DNA of 64,000 nt from Setoptus koraiensis. Its lineage: Eukaryota; Arthropoda. The position numbers were made by a program, and so were the translations under genes. Under the pieces are notes generated by a model. The model did no database searches. It was not told the origin of the DNA and was given only the letters and a program-made list of their open reading frames with translations. Below, one piece after another: positions 23,928 to 35,382 of this stretch; positions within the stretch are counted from its first letter, which is position 1; each line of letters begins with the position of its first letter. The stretch spans positions 8,742,001 to 8,806,000 of the forward strand of contig CM106586.1 of NCBI GenBank assembly GCA_048013815.1, given 5' to 3'.

Positions 23928-26900
23928 ATGATAAACTTATCAAATTTTTCACTCAATGTCAAACTCACTTCCGGAAACTCCAAACAGACTGAACAAATAA
24001 CTGTGGCCTGGATAATACTAATAACAATAGTGATAGGCAATTCGTCCATTTTATACAAGTTGAAATTTTCGAGGAGGCGCAAATCCAACATCAACTACTT
24101 CATAATACATTTGGCCTTTGCAGGTGAGTACCGTTGTGCGGGCGAGCGAGAGGCCGACCGACTGTGGATGCCGAAAGAAAAAGAACGCGCCGAAGAAGCG
24201 CGTTTTTCGGACGCGTTGTGATCGCTCGATTTCGTTCAGGCGAACGCTCGCCGAGCAAATGCTTGAAATTGGGGCCGCTTTTGTTGAGTTTTGGCGGTAC
24301 TCGTCGTACTGTCATCGTCTTGTCAGTGCGAGGCGAGAATCATGGACAAGCAACAACAAGCAATTTGGCAAGTCCCACTGGCGAGCTGTATGTCGAGTGG
24401 CACAAATTAGAGAGCTGGAGAGCAGTCATTCATCAACTGTAGATGGTTGCCATGATTGCTCCGGGCGATATTACGTCACACTACACCTACCACGGGGCAC
24501 ATGTATGTAACACGGCACATTGTAACACATTGTGTTACAATGTTGCGCAATACAATGTTGCTACTGGCTGTGTTGGGTGCAATCGTATGTAGCCTACATA
24601 ATGGCATGATTATCCGGAACAGAGCGCGCTTGTTTGGGGCCCCACTGAGTCGCACTGAACGTCGGTTGACTGACTGAACGTCTGAACTGCCAACACCGGC
24701 TAAATGTTTGTGTCCCGATGGTGGACGCGCGCGCGCGCATTTTATCGCGGATAAACTATAACTAAAAACGACAACGTGACGCCGTAATGATATCGAAATT
24801 CAATTTTGCGCGCAATTGTGTGTCGCTTGGTTACATAATTTATCAATGCTGCTATCCGGCGACATCTAGATTGTTTGATATGGTGTGTGTTTGAAGAAAA
24901 AAGAACAAGGTACATGTAAACGTACATGCCCTAGTGTACGTAATATGCAAATGATGCTATCATATATGAGGGTGTTGGGGCGCATCAGTCACAAGTGGAT
25001 GCTTTTGAGACGCGACGCGACGCAAATAGAGACACTCCATCATTGTGTCACCCAGTGGCCAATGTGACATCTCCGACTGAATATGTGCCGACAACACAAC
25101 TAGTGGACACAAATACTCGCTTTAGCTCACTGATACGTGTGTATGCATGGTGGTGCAAAATGTGAGAGATGGCCCCTGACAACTGCACTCACTTGTGATA
25201 CTAATGGGCTTTGCTTGTTATGTAATCGACAATCAAAGAGGTGACTATTTCTGTGCTCTTCATTACCGCGACACTATCACCGTGACACTATCATCGCGAC
25301 ACTATCGGGACACTATCGCGACACTATCATGACGCCATCATGACGCTATTATGATGACACGATCATCACGACGGTATCCCAACGCGTGACACAATGCGAT
25401 AAATCACTTTGCAGCAGCTCGCGCCCTGTGATTGGCCCGGCGAGGCCGGTGCAAAATTTTGTGCCAAAAGTCAATCAATATGCAAATTAGCTGGTTGCTC
25501 AATGGAAGCAATGATTGAATTGAGAGCCGAACAAAACACGAAAAGAGACTGAGCCAGACCGAAAATGCAGCTAGCGAAACCGCGATGAGAACGCTCATCG
25601 CTAGCTTGGCGAGCCCGAACAAACGCACCGCGAGGCCAATATTCTTTGTTCGGGCGCGTTACACAATCGTCGTCCTCCCACAGCTCAACTAAACCGGCAA
25701 TTTGAGCATTGAACTAAACATTATCCATTCTCTCTCTCTCTCTCTCGCTCTCGCTCTCACTCGCACTGCCAATCCCCGAATTCCGTTGCTCGTCGTCGTC
25801 GTAATGATTTAACTATGTGCGAATTTAACTATTTGTGTGCGTGTGATGACGACGCGAAAATATCTCGCAAACGCATAACGCGCAATATGGGCACAACAAA
25901 CTATCGCGAAACTATCGTATGCGTAACGACGACGCTCAATACCAATCATTATCGACGATCATCCATGATTTATATAATTGTCATGATATGGCCTCGCATT
26001 ATGTGCAAACTTTATTTATTGCTCGTCGCGCGAATTGCATTTACTGCTGTTGCGCTATTACGGCCCATTATGCACGGCCGGCCGGCCGGCCCAAACTACT
26101 AAACAACCCGGCAAAACAACCCGGCAAAACAACCCGGCAAAACAACCGGCCCAAACAACTGGAAACAAGCAACGGATTGCACGACGTAATGGTCGTACGC
26201 ACCAACGTATCGTATGCACACCGACGGCAATGCAACAACAAAAACGCGAAACGCGAAACAAAACGCGAAACGAGACAAAACGCGAAACGAAACGAAAATT
26301 GCTAACCATTAACATTTTTGTGTCCATTAACGCCATTATCGATTATGGTTATTTACTATTACTGTTATTATTGTTTGCACAAAATCATCACCCCATGACC
26401 ATTGGCATGACTATCAGATTTGCTGGTCGGTCTCATCAGCGTGTCCACGGACATAGCTTGGCGCTACTCGGTTGTCTTCTACTACGGACTGTACGCCTGC
26501 AAATCCATTAAATTCCTTCAGGTGAGTAGCAATCTAGCGAGCCAATCTGCACTATCTGTCGCTATCTCTCAAGTCGCCATGTCGAGCTTGTCACGACAAG
26601 GCCCGCGTCGGTAATAAAGACCAAACATGGTAAAACGCAACACCCACTACGTGACACCAACGCTCAACCCTTGTCAGCGAGTCGCCAGCGTTTGTGTCCA
26701 GCAGCGAACGCTCGCGGCCCGCTCAAGACTCTCGAGTCAAGACTCTTGACTCGAGAGTCAAGAGGCGCGCTCAGTGTGATGTGCCGCTTGCACCGGAAGC
26801 CGGGCCCGAGAGGCGCCGCGTGGCCTTGAATCGCAACTTGTCAGTTTGTCCAGTTTCGGCGGCCAAATCAATTGGCAAATTGGCCTGGCCAAATTTTTTC

Positions 26901-29892
26901 TTGCGCCCGCAAATTTCTAGTTCGAAGTGCCGTGAAGTTCACGCAGAGACAATGAGGTGCGAAGAGGAAAAGACGCTTGCACAATTACATGTTGTGCGTA
27001 GAAGGAGAACAAGTGGCGACAATTAGCGAATTGCCTGATGAGAGGCCCGCCGAAGATGGAACAGCAGTCGAGTATCTTATCGAGCCAGAGAGTGCCTGCC
27101 TGCGCACAAAATTAATTAAGATATTTGAGGTGGCAAGTGAAGCTGCATTCCGGCATCAGAATGAGCAAGCCAGTTGGTCGAGGTATCGCGAACGAAGTGA
27201 ATTAGCTCCTCTAGCACTATTAGACTACTAGTGAAATGGGTTTGTGCGGATTGCAGCCGCCAACCAACCAGCGCTCATGCCGCTCAGAGTGTTCGCAGAA
27301 AATTGCCCCCAAAAGTGACTCGCTCGCCCGATCGTGTCGCCCATTTGTTTTTTCTTCCATTTTTTTCTTCATGATACGTGTCGCCGTTTTGCCGTTTCGC
27401 GCTGCAGCTATCAATCCGAAATCGATAAATTCACGCTAAATTTATTCATACACGCCCGACTCTTTTCTTGCAACACGCCCGCTCCGACAGGTACTCGTGA
27501 CTTATTCCTCGACATATCTATTGGTGGCGCTGAGCGTCGACAGATGGGAGGCAGTGGCCAGGCCGCTCATATTTGCGCGAAAACGTAAGTAATTGATCAT
27601 TTGCATAACATTATTATTTTGTCTGGGCGCTTTATGGTTGACTCACAAGTTGGCAAGTGCGTGCGCCAACCATATAGCATCGCGCGACATTAGTCGCCTC
27701 TCGAATTAATGTCGCGCTGCTATATGGTTGGCGGCGTCTTGCCAATTTCGCCAGTGTTTGAGTGGTAAATTGCTAGCAGGCAATTATTTCCTTGTTTGCC
27801 GAGGCGCCGCGACGGGTCGACCTGCCGATGATGTGACAACTAGCTGCGATTATCGTGCGACTATCCGCGACTGTCGTGCTATCGCGTCAGCGTGATTGGC
27901 GTTGATTGACACTCGCAATAACAATATCTCGTCGTCGCACTTGTCGAGTGCGGCCGTCGGGCCAAAGTCGTCGCAAAACAGAACGCGCCAATAACTGACT
28001 CGTGGGCCGAATCTTCGATTCGGCCCAGCGATTCGGTGATTCATTAATTCGGCAGCTCGCCCCGCTCGGTCATTCGGCAAACAAACACGCCAACTAATCA
28101 GCCGCCGCTAATGCACTTGTTACTGTTAATGTCACTGTTAATGTTTACGTTTATCGTCATGTCACCACGAGCAGAGCGACACGGACGCTACCTGGTGGGT
28201 GGCGCGTGGCTCATTGCCACCATTTTCGCCATTCCCACCGGCTGGGTGTTCTCGATACAGCAGTTCGGAGGCACGGACCAATGTTGGGTGTCGTTCTCAA
28301 GGTTGCAGTGGCAACTGTACATGGCGTTCCATGCGATTGTGCTGTTTCTGTTGCCCACGCTCATAATAACCGCCTGCTACGTGTGGATCGTGTTCACCGT
28401 TTGGAAGAAGGCCCGTTACGCAACAGCGGACAGCAACAACAACGATGGCGGCGCGCATTGCCGGGCCAAGCGAACGCTTCCGCTGAGCCATTTCCACGTG
28501 CAGTGCACGTCGTCGCGACTGACGCAATCGCACCAATCACAGCAATCGCACCAGTCGCACCAGTCGCACCAGTCGCACCAGTCGCACCAGTCGCACCAGT
28601 CGCAACAATCGAAAACGCCAACGCCGCCCCCGCTGGCGGCCCCGATCTCACCTGTTCAGTGGCACAACGGCGGCCGGGCGGGCACGCACCGGCCACACAC
28701 CAGGCAGGACAGCGAGGGCATCGAAGAGGAGGCCGCCGACGATCACGACTATTTCGCGGTGAAATTCAGCGAGCCCCGGAGGGGCCAGTTGGCCGGCACC
28801 AATCACAGCTTGTGCCACGCGCAGCCGAACAGCGACCACCCGGCGAACAGCGACCACATCGGGAACAGCGACCACACTGCCGGCGATGACGCGCACAAAA
28901 ACTCGCATTTGGTTTCGGCGGCACACCCAATTTCGGCGGCACATCCGGTTTCGGCGGCACACCCGGTCTCAGAGAGCGCCGGCACACAGATGGAACGGGC
29001 CGGCGGGCACGACGACGAGCGCGACAAAACGCCCAATACCCTGTTTGGCAGCACCAGCAGCAGCAGCGGCAGCAACAATTACCGCGCCAGCAACTGCAGC
29101 GACATCAGGCAGCAGCAACAGGAAGAGGCCCGCACCACCCGGCAGCACGGGTCGGGCGTGATACCCAAGGCGCGCGTCAAGACCATCAAAATGACGCTGG
29201 TGATCGTGCTGGCCTTCATCGTGTGCTGGCTGCCCTACATGGTGTGCAATTTGGGCCAGGTATTCGGACTGATACCCAAGGACAAGCCGTTTTTGGTTGC
29301 CACGGCCACATTTATACAGAGCTTGTGTCATTTGAACAGCGCCGTCAATCCAATGATATTTTGGATATTTAGCGGCGATTGTTGTTGCAACAGGAGCAAC
29401 GCCAACAACAATTCTAGCAGTGCACTGTCAACATCGGCAACAAGAGCACTGTCTCGCTGCCTCAATTGTTTGCTGATTGTGTTTGTCAGAGTGACCGGCA
29501 GAGCGGTCAGTGGCGGCCGGACACAATCGCCCGATCGTGGGGCCGCCGCCGCTGGTCACCGGTGGTGGTGCTGCTGCTGCTGGTTACATTTGGAGGGCCA
29601 TCACAGAGGGGTCGCCCTCTTCCGGCAGACAACAAACAGCCACAGTCAGTCTGACAGTGCCGTCACTTCGGCCACAACGGCCAACAACGTAACCACAAAT
29701 CTCATTTGCGTCGACATGGGCACCCCAGATGCGCATATCGCCGGCAACGCGCGCCACATGCACGTTGCGCACGCCAGCCAGCTCAGTCACGGCATCACCG
29801 GAACAAGCTCGCCAGCTGGGCACAACACGAGGCGCAGGGCCGCACCCATATACGGAGAGATAGACACGGAATTCAGCATCCTCGACGCCTGA
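23928..29892 (+). CDS. CCAP-receptor-like (CCAPR/NPSR family) G-protein-coupled receptor
   Basis: Four exons: 23928-24123, 26418-26521, 27491-27584 and 28175-29892, with phases 1, 0 and 1 at the junctions, giving 703 residues. Family landmarks are in order: TEQITVAW and GNS in TM1 (about 22-45), LAFADLLVGLISVSTDIAW in TM2, Cys93, KFLQVLVTYSSTYLLVALS in TM3, DRW at 117-119, Cys168 in QCW of loop 2, TM5 ending VFTVW, KTIKMTLVIVLAFIVCWLPY in TM6 and FIQSLCHLNSAVNPMIF in TM7. These match crustacean cardioactive peptide and neuropeptide S receptors, which couple peptide binding to G proteins at the plasma membrane. Oddities: the third intracellular loop is about 260 residues, DRY is DRW and NPxxY is NPMIF. 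The N-terminus is short with an NFS glycosylation site; a further 5' exon is possible. The acceptor at 28174 was chosen by phase. Confidence 0.88.
25268..25366. repeat. Imperfect tandem repeat of GCGACACTATCAT type
   Basis: At least six 10-14 bp units built on GACACTATC or GACGCTATC follow each other inside the first intron of the receptor gene. Confidence 0.8.
26727..26759. repeat. 15-bp perfect inverted repeat, 3-base loop
   Basis: GACTCTCGAGTCAAG, then ACT, then the exact reverse complement, in the second intron of the receptor gene. Confidence 0.95.
27650..27745. ncRNA. Long imperfect hairpin, pre-miRNA-like
   Basis: About 96 nt fold back on themselves. Inner arms GCCAACCATATAGCA and CGCGACATTA pair with TAATGTCGCG and TGCTATATGGTTGGC around a loop of about 15 nt, with one small bulge. 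Outer arms TTGGCAAG and CTTGCCAA extend the stem beyond a small internal mismatch. Length, near-complete pairing and loop size suit a microRNA precursor. A short foldback DNA element is the alternative. It lies in the third intron of the receptor gene. Confidence 0.4.
28534..28610 (+). repeat. CAGTCGCAC coding repeat in receptor loop 3
   Basis: Seven or so 9-bp units encode Gln-Ser-His triplets in the third intracellular loop of the receptor. Further in-frame arrays follow: NSDH units near 28830-28875 and SAAHP(V/I) units near 28915-28970. Confidence 0.9.
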
Positions 29893-30641
29893 ATCAGGCG
29901 GCCCGAATCCAATGAGTCGCCCGTCGCCCACTAGACCCAATATAAGAAATTTAATAGTTTCCGGTTCACACCGGAAGTATTGTTGTATAATTTACATGAT
30001 GCACTCAGGCGCGCAACTGTGCGCCACTCGCAGCCGCGATCAATCAATTCAATTCTCACTATGTACCGAACAGTTAACTAATTAAACCAATTAAACCAAT
30101 TAAACGATCGACTGACCAGACAATCGACTGATCAGACTAATTAAACAATTTGCGACAGCCTGTTTGCTGGCCAAAACAAACAGGCAAACAGTGTCAACAG
30201 TAACTGAACACGGGCGACCTGTTGCGTCAATTAACCAATCATCCGGTTGTTGTTTATTGAAGGTGGCCACCGTGTGCGGCCCAGACAACTCTGGGCCCCG
30301 TGGGCCCCTTGCGTATGTAGCAAAATAGAGAATAGATGCGATCACTCTGATTAAATCAGCGAAAAGAGTATGAAGAAAAATGTGTCTGCTTGTGTGACCC
30401 AAATGTCGCCCGTGGCACCGTTTCAGTTGGTGTGCGTGCGCGAGATTATAAGTTGTGAATGTGTGATGCCAATATCCGTCCCTTACGTCGTTTCCTGTTT
30501 CAGCGGGCGCCTGCCTAGCGTTTGCAACTGTTGCGCTTCGCGCCGGAAGTGGCCAAGGTGTGGTCGCGAATGATCGGCTCGCGACAATCGCTCGACGGCA
30601 AGCTGAGTGTCGGGCGCTGCGTGAGAGTGCACGAAACAGCA
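29893..30641. other. Intergenic interval, 3' flank of receptor and BPHL
   Basis: The 3' ends of the receptor (+) and BPHL (-) face each other across about 750 bp. The 181-codon frame on the minus strand at 30100-30645 begins inside the end of BPHL and has no recognisable domain, so I take it as chance. AATTAAAC repeats occur near 30075-30110. Confidence 0.55.
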
Positions 30642-31572
30642 TCACTCGAGCAAAAAGTCGGTGACCACCTTGTTGAACTCCTTCTCGTACACCTGGTGAA
30701 TGTTGTGCGATCCGTTGGCGAACCGATGCAATCTAGAGTCGGCAATAATCCGCTCGGCCGTGTAGGGATGATTCTTGTCAATCAATGGATCTTTATCACC
30801 GTGCAATATGAGCGTCGGACACTTGATCGTCTTCATGCGCTCCCTAATGTCCCAAATAGCTGTGGCGTTTCCCGCAAAACTGACACAATAATCTACGTGC
30901 TTGTGCCACAATTGTTCAAACAGTTCCTTGCCATAGGCCCCTATGTATAATTCGCGCGATTTTGGATCAAACACTGAGGTGTCGCGCGTTCGCGACACCG
31001 CCGTAATGTCGTACTCGCTTGCGTATGGCACTACGCCCCAAATGACCAATTTCTCAACGCGGGCCTGATTTGTGATGGCCAGCAGTAGGGCGATTTTTGC
31101 GCCGTCGCTCCAGCCCAGCACCGAGTACAGCTTGTAGCCGAGCTTCTCCATGAGTCCGGCGGCCTTTTTTGCGTCATTGGGATACGACTCAACGGAGTAC
31201 ATGCGCTCGGGCGGGCGCGACTTGCCGTAGCCGGGCAAGTCGATGGCGATGATGGTGAACTCGTCCCGGTCCAGTCCGCCGTCGATCTGTTGCGGAAAGT
31301 CGGAGCGCGTGCAGCCTGCGCGTCGTCGAACGTTTGCCGGATTGTTCAATGTTTTGTTGAATTGAGGCCGACGACGGCCGTATATGAACGTATATGAAAC
31401 ATGAATGCGAAACGTGAAATGTCAGTGTTGTGTGTCACGTTCGGGCAGTGTTTTGTGTCGTGTTGCGTAACTCACCTATGGCGCCCGGTATGAGCAGCAG
31501 CACCATCGGGCCCGAGCCGACCTTCTCGTAGTGTATGTTGACTCCGTCCACCTCCTCGTAAAAATCTTGCAT
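30642..31572 (-). CDS. BPHL: BPHL-like alpha/beta hydrolase (valacyclovir hydrolase family)
   Basis: Two exons: 31476-31572 and 30642-31315. The donor ATAG|GTGAGT and acceptor CGCAG|GCTG join in frame to give GAIGCTRSDFPQQ; the intron is 160 bp. The product is 256 residues. The nucleophile elbow is GWSDGAK with Ser102, the acid is Asp208 in HGDKDPLID and the base is His236 in NGSHNIH, so the triad is complete. Human BPHL hydrolyses alpha-amino acid ester substrates and is 291 residues with a mitochondrial leader. Here the reading starts directly at MQDFYEEVDGVNIHYEKVG, so a leader is absent or lies on an exon I cannot see. The substrate in this animal is unknown. Confidence 0.92.
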
Positions 31573-33436
31573 CTCGGCGAATCTTGTGCGTCTCGTGTGT
31601 CTCGAGTGTTTTGTGTGTCTTGTTTACGTTTGTGTGTCCGCCGCTGTTGTCGGCCAGTCGAGCTGAGTCTGAATGGGATCGGATTTCTCTCAATGTCGGC
31701 TGGCAATATCAGTCGGATTGTTGGCTGTTTGGCGCTGCTGTGTGGTATTGCGAATGAAATAATGGTGCCAATTAATTAATTAATTAACGCTATTCAATTA
31801 TCAATGGGGAACGGTAACAGTGTTCGAGAATCTTCTCTGCCTGGCGCAGCTGCTGTTGCGGCTGTTGCTGCTGTTGCTGTTGGTGTTGTCCACTCTTGAC
31901 ACACTCACTCACGGCGTGCGACCCAAGTGTGAGCGCGATGATGTAATCTGTTACAATCTGTTGCTGCTGCTGCTGCTAGCTGCTAGCCAACTGTCGACTC
32001 AATGACAAGCTTGCTAATATGATGACGACGACAACACATGGCAATAACGCACTCGATGTTTGCAATCGCAAGATATATCGCGCCGTTTTTTCAGTGCAAT
32101 ATTCGCGATGTTCACTATATTGACGATATATTATATTATACGATATATTATATTCACGCTATATTATATATACTGGCCTGCGTTACAGCACTTGCGATTT
32201 GCAGCTCTTCTTCGTCTTGTCTTCTTCGTAGCTCTCGCCTCTCGCTAGTAGCTTGCCGCTCGTTGGTAGCTTGCCGCTCGTTGGTAGCTTGCCGCTCGTT
32301 GGTAGCTCTCGCTTCTCGTTAGTGGCTCGCCGGATAGTGCTAGCCGAACCCACTTGACAGTATTGATTTCTATGCTCGTGTTAAGCTGCTGCTGCTGTGA
32401 TTGTTGTTGCAACGAAGCAATGAATATCCTTGACACACACACACACACACACACTGGCGTAAGTTACAATTGCGGCAATGGCGTCATGTGTGTCTTGACA
32501 TCGTCGTTGATCTGCCAACCGCTATATTTACGTCTGGTGAGCGTTGTTTGTAGTAATCACATCCACTTGTTTGTGTTGTGCCGTGCCTCTATTGCTCTTT
32601 TGTGCCAATGTACATTGTGTATGAGTGTGTGTGTGTCTCGATAATTCTCTGCGATTCTTCTTATTATTATTTTTCTAACTGCCAACAGACAACACTGAAC
32701 ATCTGATAGCTGCAAGCTTACAACAATTGCTGCCTACAATGGTCGCCTAAATAAATGGCCCTGTCACCTGTTTCTCATAGCTGCCTCGTAGTGCAGCCCG
32801 AAATGTAGTTTTTGGAGCCTTCCAGAGAGCGAGAAGAAGGAGAAGAGAACACGCTATTACTATGGTTACATAACAAACATCATGATAGCTGCTGGCTGAT
32901 ACCAACAAAAACAAGCCGACTAATCTATTCAAGTTTACTCGATAGTTGCGCTCACATAGCACATTGCAGCGTCGGCGATGACGACGACGCCGAAGACTAC
33001 GTCAAGAATTCTCTCTTCTATCTTCTTCAGCCGATATCGTCGCTAACTAGCTCAAGTATCATCAACAGCAACCATTTTAGGCACTGTCTCGCCAAAAATT
33101 ACCACTGCTGTTAATACTGCTAACTACAAAAAGAATGTACATGTTGAGTCAACTTCGAGTTGCTGCTGCACAAGTGCACCACAACAAGCCAGAGATAATG
33201 ATTCCATCGTGAGCAGTAGACGCAGCCAGCTCATACAACAGGTAAGCTGGCTGTTTTTATTAGTGATGACTCAAGTACAAGAGTAAAAAGAGAAACTAGT
33301 AATATTATTATTATTGTGCTGGTCTAATTGGTGCACCGGCTGGCCACCACCAACCATATAGCTAAATCCAGTTTAGTTGTATCATCATAGCTAAACACTT
33401 CGTTGCAACCACTCCAGCACCGTCACCATAGAAATT

Positions 33437-33474
<38 letters not shown>

Positions 33475-34400
33475 CCTGAATCTAGACGGTCAAGTGGTCG
33501 GTGCAACAGGCTGCTCGCCAGGCCGCAGCTTTGAGACGAAAAACAGTCCTCTCTCTCTCTCTGCCTGACCGGCTAAAGGCAACTTCAAATTCGAAGATGA
33601 AACCATGCCTTTCGAATTTCGAATTCCGAAGCCAGCCGAGCCGAACTGGAATGATTCGAGTAGAGAGGACATGAGTTGAACTTGAATGCTCACTACACCC
33701 CACTAGTTGTGCGCTGTAAACGAACAACAAACATTGACCACTCGCTCACATATCTTCATATGGTCATCGAGCGCCATCACGATAAACCAACAGCAGCAAC
33801 TAAAAAAGCATCAACAACAGGTTTATATGTACAGGTGTATCTCGAACTAGAATGCACAACGCGCAACCCCAAGCGACCAACAAGCTATACGAACGCTGAA
33901 ATAAAACGATACATATATAATGATCGAGCAAGTCTAATATAACCAGGTGAGTTATATGTTTGGTGAACCAGAGCAAACAATAATCTCTCACTCTATTTTC
34001 TCTCTCCCTGTCCCGGCTCTTCCCATCTATTGTATGATCTCTCCCTATCCCTCTCTAGCTGGCGATAATCCAATGTACATTCATATGTCTGCACATCTGT
34101 AATACAATGGAAACTTGTTCATCATTTGAGAGCTAGCTAGGCGTAGTATATATATCTGCGCACAAACATTGAAATCTCTTTCATTTGTGATCGCTCGGAC
34201 GCGAGAAGTTGTGACTTTTCAGAGGGAAAAGATTGTCTTTTGATTGATTCAAATTTCAACTGGATCAACTCGGTCACATAAGCGCCTCATCCCAATGCGT
34301 ATCACGCGTGTTGAATTGACGCCTAAATTGTGAAAATAAATACAGAAAAATTTGCTGGCTCCAGTCGAATGAAATACAATTGAAGTGAAGATAGTCCGTA
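31573..34400. other. Intergenic region with simple repeats
   Basis: Contains GCTGTTGCTG runs (31845-31890), three copies of an 18-bp GTAGCTTGCCGCTCGTTG unit at 32247-32305, and CA (32435-32454) and GT (33437-33468) microsatellites. Several donor-like sites follow short open stretches (for example GTAAGC at 33241), but none can be joined into a supported gene. Confidence 0.5.
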
Positions 34401-34775
34401 ATGAAGTCATTTAAGCTGCATGGTCCGTCCATTCAAACAAAACTCAAATTAGATGGCAAGTATAAATCATCCAAAGGCATAAACCTTCAAAAGTTACTCG
34501 TAGAAGTTCGGAATGAAAATTGTGCAATTAGATTACACGACACCTCTGCTGTTATGTTGTCTGTTTTGCTTAATTCGATAATTTTTCCCTTCGGAAACTG
34601 TCAGATTGAAAGAAATTATTTTGTCAACTGTCAAACTCACGCAGATTATATCTTATTTCCTTGCATGGTGTTGAAGAGTACATACAAAATCGTCATTAAG
34701 TCTACTCATTGGAGCGTGTCGTCATCGTGTGACAGTTTAGACCTCTGCATGAATCGAATAATTGGCTTCGACTAA
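34401..34775 (+). CDS. Hypothetical protein, 124 residues
   Basis: An uninterrupted frame starts with MKSFKLHGPSIQTKLKLDG and ends NRIIGFD. Composition is balanced (Lys, Leu, Asn, Cys, His), with seven Cys and no low complexity, unlike the chance frames nearby. A TATATATAT sequence lies at 34147-34155, upstream of a leader-like stretch. There is no clear signal peptide; one hydrophobic segment (VMLSVLLNSIIFPF) lies near the middle. A donor-like GTAAGT follows the stop at 34784. I do not recognise the family. It could be an orphan gene or a decayed transposon fragment. Confidence 0.3.
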   Translation: MKSFKLHGPSIQTKLKLDGKYKSSKGINLQKLLVEVRNENCAIRLHDTSAVMLSVLLNSIIFPFGNCQIERNYFVNCQTHADYILFPCMVLKSTYKIVIKSTHWSVSSSCDSLDLCMNRIIGFD

Positions 34776-35058
34776 TCAGAGATTGTAAGTGATTGCTGAA
34801 TGGAAAATTCCTCTAGGTGATTCCAGACCGATTATAAAATATGCAAATTAGTAATTTGAAGATGAAAAGAACATAACAAAGAGTTTTTTTTTGTGACATT
34901 CAAGGTTGTTGTGCATTCTAATGGTTGGACAAACATTAACAGATTTGTAGCCATCAACTATAATCTGCGACGCTAACTGACACGCGACGACAGATAACGT
35001 GTGCTAGAATTTTCGGGACATATATCCTCTTTTATATTCAGATTCTGACACGAGATTC

Positions 35059-35382
35059 TCAAATCATGAAGTTGCTAACGCTGAAGGTGACGAGCAAAAA
35101 ATTTCCACATTTTGTAACGTCAGTTTGAAAGATCTTTGTCGCCTCGAACATCTTATGATCTACATAGCTTATTTTGACTGCAATCTGGCCGATTGTTCTT
35201 TGCAAAAACTGACAAAAAGTGTCCTTATGAACAATCATTGATGATTCCATCACTTTACTCTCATTAATGTGCAAGTGAAGTTTCGTTCGAAGCTCAACGA
35301 CTTCGATTTCGCTGTATTTTCCAAGAAACTTTTCTAATGCGTGATGGTAGTGCCCTCTATAGTTGCAACTATGACCAAATCG
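35059..35382 (-). CDS. Hypothetical ORF or exon, about 105 residues
   Basis: The minus strand is open from a TAG at 35383 down to a TGA at 35059, without an early Met. It reads CNYRGHYHHALEKFLGKY, then INESKVMESSMIVHKDTF, then FEATKIFQTDVTKCGNF. The balanced composition, with regularly spaced hydrophobic residues, suggests true or formerly true coding sequence. A possible acceptor CATAG lies just inside the 5' end, so this may be a terminal exon. It lies downstream of, and on the same strand as, the Asn/Gln-rich gene at 35.8-36.9 kb, but I found no donor joining them. Confidence 0.3.
   Translation of the reverse strand, partial: RFGHSCNYRGHYHHALEKFLGKYSEIEVVELRTKLHLHINESKVMESSMIVHKDTFCQFLQRTIGQIAVKISYVDHKMFEATKIFQTDVTKCGNFLLVTFSVSNFMI

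Noticed and set aside
30100-30645. 181-codon minus-strand frame starting with a basic, mitochondrial-leader-like sequence
   Set aside because: Starts inside the 3' end of BPHL in another frame and has no domain; later residues look random.
33055-33240. Possible exon ending at CAG|GTAAGC
   Set aside because: The open frame has an in-frame stop just after the best acceptor (33030), and the remaining acceptors are weak. No partner exon found.
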